Source: Planctomycetia bacterium
GTDB lineage: Bacteria > Planctomycetota > Planctomycetia > Pirellulales > Thermoguttaceae
Assembly (NCBI GenBank): GCA_030535245.1
Contig: JAUNBJ010000009.1
Location: 1-53,451, forward strand
Length of the DNA: 53,451 nucleotides
Direction: 5' to 3'
A program made the position numbers and the translations under genes. The notes under the pieces are model-generated. The model did no database searches. It was given only the letters and a program-made list of their open reading frames with translations, and was not told where the DNA came from. Shown here one piece after another: positions 51,575-53,451 of the stretch. Numbering within the stretch: the stretch's first letter is position 1; each line of letters starts with the position of its first letter.

Positions 51575-51965
51575 CACGCATTCGGAGAACAAAATTTTGC
51601 ATTCGGTTTCGCTTTGGTGCTCGCGGCAGGGGCTGACGCTGGACGTGGTTTCGAAGAAAAAACGGACAAAAAAATTGCAAAGGAACTTTTGAAGGTTTTT
51701 CGCATGAAAGGGAACGTTTTGACGGCCGACGCGGGGTTTTATTATAAAATTATTGCAGAGGCGTTTCCTGACGACAAGCTGAAAGACTCCCACACCACTT
51801 TCAACCACGGTCATGGTTGTGAATGCACATCGATCACGTCCCCCTTCGAGCATTCCTCAGCAGAAAACTTGCATCAAAAAATATATTGAGAAGTTTTTGA
51901 ATGCCAATGAAAAACAGGTCGAGTACGTTCACTTAGCTTGCCTATTTGTTCATGCGAGGGCCCTG
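51575..51965 (+). pseudogene. ISAs1-family transposase remnant, right arm
   Basis: The remnant is frameshifted. ILHSVSLWCSRQGLTLDVV lies in one frame and EKTDKKIAKELLKVFRMKGNVLTADA in another, together matching the ISAs1 pattern LHxVSAW...EKSNEI..LL..L.LKG.VVT.DA. The LKGNQ block is deleted. The final 209 bases, with DSHTTFNHGHG, are the inverted copy of 39095-39303. Bases 51966-52120, before the next gene, hold no other feature I can see apart from a C/A-rich run and the downstream ribosome binding site. Confidence 0.7.
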
Positions 51966-52120
51966 CTCTGAAAGAGGGAGAATGCGTACGACGTGTAGAA
52001 AGTTTGATCGCACGATCGTACCCCAAAAAAAACCACCCCCCTTGCTTTTTCTTTCCCGATTTGTTCTAATGGGTGGAATTAGGACTCACCTTAAATTTTC
52101 TCTACGAAAGGAAAAAAATC

Positions 52121-53437
52121 ATGCAGAATTGGAATCGTCGAAACTTTCTGAAAGCTGGGGCTGCGGCGGCCGCAGTGACGGGCATGGGACTTCCCAAGGT
52201 TCATGCGGCAGGTTCGGATACCATCCGTGTGGCAATTGTCGGTTGCGGCGGACGTGGACGCGGTGCCTGCTTCCAGGCCCTTTCCACCGAAGGCCCCGTA
52301 CAACTGGTCGCCATTGCCGACGCGTTTCAAGACCAGGCGGAAGGGTTCGCCAAAATCGTCCAGGAAGCGAAGCCAGACCGCTGCGCCTTCACGAAAGAAA
52401 CCATCTTTTGGGGAATGGACGCCTACAAAAAAGCGATCGACTGCCTCAATCCCGGCGACGTCGTGCTGCTGGTGGCTCCGGGTGCGTTCCGCCCGCTGCA
52501 TTTCGAGTATGCCGTGAACCGCGGCGTCCACGTGTTTCTGGAGAAACCGTTCGGGGTCGATACGCCGACCTTGAAACGGTGCATGGCCGCCTGGAAAAAA
52601 GCCCAGGAAAAAGGCTTGAAAGTCATCACGGGGCTGAACAATCGAAAATTCTTCCGCACCGAAGAAATCGTCAAAAAGATTCAGGACGGCGGAATCGGCG
52701 ATATTCTCTCCTGCTGGGTCTATCGGTTCCAAACCGATACGTGCCGCTTCCATCCGCGTGAGGAATGGACTCCGCTCCAAAACCAACTTCGGAATTACAA
52801 CAGCTTCTCGTGGATTTCCGGTACCCCATGCGTGGACTGGATGGTACACAATCTGGATATCTGCTGCTGGTGCAAGGGCGAACATCCCACATGGGTACAG
52901 GGAACTGGCGGACGGCAGTCGCGAACGGTAAAAGACGAGTTGCTGGACCACATCTCCTGCGAATACATGTTCCAGGACGGCGTGCGGATGATGATGCAAA
53001 CCCGGTTCATGCCCAATACATGGACGGCGTTCCGGGCCGTCATTCAAGGCTCCAAAGGCTCCGCAATCCTCGGCGAGGGGATGCAGGAACCCCGTATTTT
53101 CAAAGGGTATCATGTCGATAACAAAGACGTAGTATGGAAAGCGGAAGCCCCCAGAAACGACTCCTATCAGGAAGAACACCACCGACTGTTCCGCATGATT
53201 CGCGAAGACCTCCCCAGCGAAGATGTCGATTTCTGCCTCCAGTCCTGCTTCACCGGAATCATGGGACGTATGGCCATGGAATCCGGGCAGGCCATTGATT
53301 ACGAGACCGCGTGGAACTCCACCTACGAAGTTTGCCCGGATATCGACAACCTGAAATTCGACAGCCCCAGCTACATCATGCCCGACGCAGATGGGAATTA
53401 CGAAACCTGCCGGCCCGGAATCACGAAACGGTTTTAG
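52121..53437 (+). CDS. Tat-exported Gfo/Idh/MocA-family oxidoreductase
   Basis: The protein has 438 residues. The ATG at 52121 follows GAAAGGA and creates a twin-arginine signal, NRRNFLKAGAAAAAVTGMG. The Rossmann domain starts IRVAIVGCGGRGRG, and VHVFLEKPFGVDTPTL holds the conserved EKP lysine. The substrate domain includes WMVHNLDICCWC. The length and order are normal for this large family, which oxidises or reduces sugars and inositols with NAD(P). Tat-exported members are abundant in planctomycetes, and the tightly bound cofactor is probably carried out with the enzyme. The substrate is unknown. It lies outside the insertion-sequence arms. Confidence 0.9.
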   Translation: MQNWNRRNFLKAGAAAAAVTGMGLPKVHAAGSDTIRVAIVGCGGRGRGACFQALSTEGPVQLVAIADAFQDQAEGFAKIVQEAKPDRCAFTKETIFWGMDAYKKAIDCLNPGDVVLLVAPGAFRPLHFEYAVNRGVHVFLEKPFGVDTPTLKRCMAAWKKAQEKGLKVITGLNNRKFFRTEEIVKKIQDGGIGDILSCWVYRFQTDTCRFHPREEWTPLQNQLRNYNSFSWISGTPCVDWMVHNLDICCWCKGEHPTWVQGTGGRQSRTVKDELLDHISCEYMFQDGVRMMMQTRFMPNTWTAFRAVIQGSKGSAILGEGMQEPRIFKGYHVDNKDVVWKAEAPRNDSYQEEHHRLFRMIREDLPSEDVDFCLQSCFTGIMGRMAMESGQAIDYETAWNSTYEVCPDIDNLKFDSPSYIMPDADGNYETCRPGITKRF

Positions 53438-53451
53438 TGAATTGATAATTG

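Larger units (their letters stand above)
39095..51965. mobile_element. Composite-transposon-like segment: glycan cluster between inverted ISAs1 remnants
   Basis: Bases 39095-39303 and 51757-51965 are inverted copies of the same 209 bases, and I could find no difference between them. Both carry the 3' end of an ISAs1-type transposase gene, pointing outward, and both end at CAGGGCCCTCGCATGAAC or its complement. Weaker similarity continues for about 18 bases beyond each end. Neither transposase is intact, so mobility today would need an active copy elsewhere. The enclosed genes form a surface-glycan cluster. Confidence 0.65.

Overview
The window looks like a chromosomal segment of a planctomycete (Planctomycetota). 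The best single clue is the long secreted protein at 29104-32265, whose N-terminus carries a variant of the LEPRxLLS-type planctomycete surface-protein motif (MEALENRCLLS). Supporting clues are the two HzsA-like diheme proteins, the Tat-targeted oxidoreductases, a signal-peptide formylglycine-enzyme-like protein, a secreted beta-helix protein, a PPi-type phosphofructokinase and a very long Omp85. Assignment below phylum level is not possible from the sequence alone. The DNA is fairly GC-rich except for parts of 39-51 kb and some intergenic stretches. Several promoters look like ordinary sigma70 sites (TTGACA/TATAAT-like), and most genes have AGGAG-type ribosome binding sites.

1-20 kb: a membrane-anchored alpha/alpha-toroid protein, a tiny membrane protein, and a Tat-exported aldo/keto reductase. 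Then follows a six-gene minus-strand operon, lutA-lutB-lutC-SUMF1-FHA-deoxyribosyltransferase-like. After it come a membrane-bound SpoIIE/RsbU-type phosphatase, an LptD-like outer-membrane protein, an HzsA-like diheme protein, and a two-gene unit of an unknown membrane-anchored protein plus kdsD. A family of palindromic, MITE-like intergenic repeats occurs at 1-82, 3198-3424 and 14351-14563.

20-39 kb: a compact type II restriction-modification pair with its own strong promoter, an AlkD-like repair protein, a secreted beta-helix protein, BamA with a large insert in its last POTRA, Gph, the LEPRxLLS-like SdrD/VCBS surface protein, a secreted WD40 protein, a small coiled-coil protein, and a minus-strand unit Pfp / PtuB-like HNH nuclease / HzsA-like protein. 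KdsD, LptD and BamA together argue for an outer membrane with Kdo-containing LPS.

39-52 kb: a surface-glycan cluster bounded by two 209-bp inverted copies of an ISAs1-type transposase remnant (39095-39303 and 51757-51965) that appear identical. It encodes a Wzt-like ABC ATPase without a visible permease, a DegT sugar aminotransferase, a methyltransferase and six glycosyltransferases. In its middle sits an AT-richer block: a wbqC-like gene stub, a truncated polysaccharide pyruvyl transferase, a PLP-enzyme/GNAT fusion, an ATP-grasp ligase and an in-frame 19-codon tail of a lost gene. This reads as a recombination scar carrying a possible amino-acid activation and glycan-decoration module. It is the most interesting part of the window. 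After the cluster comes a Tat-exported Gfo/Idh/MocA oxidoreductase. I saw no tRNA, rRNA, CRISPR array or prophage.
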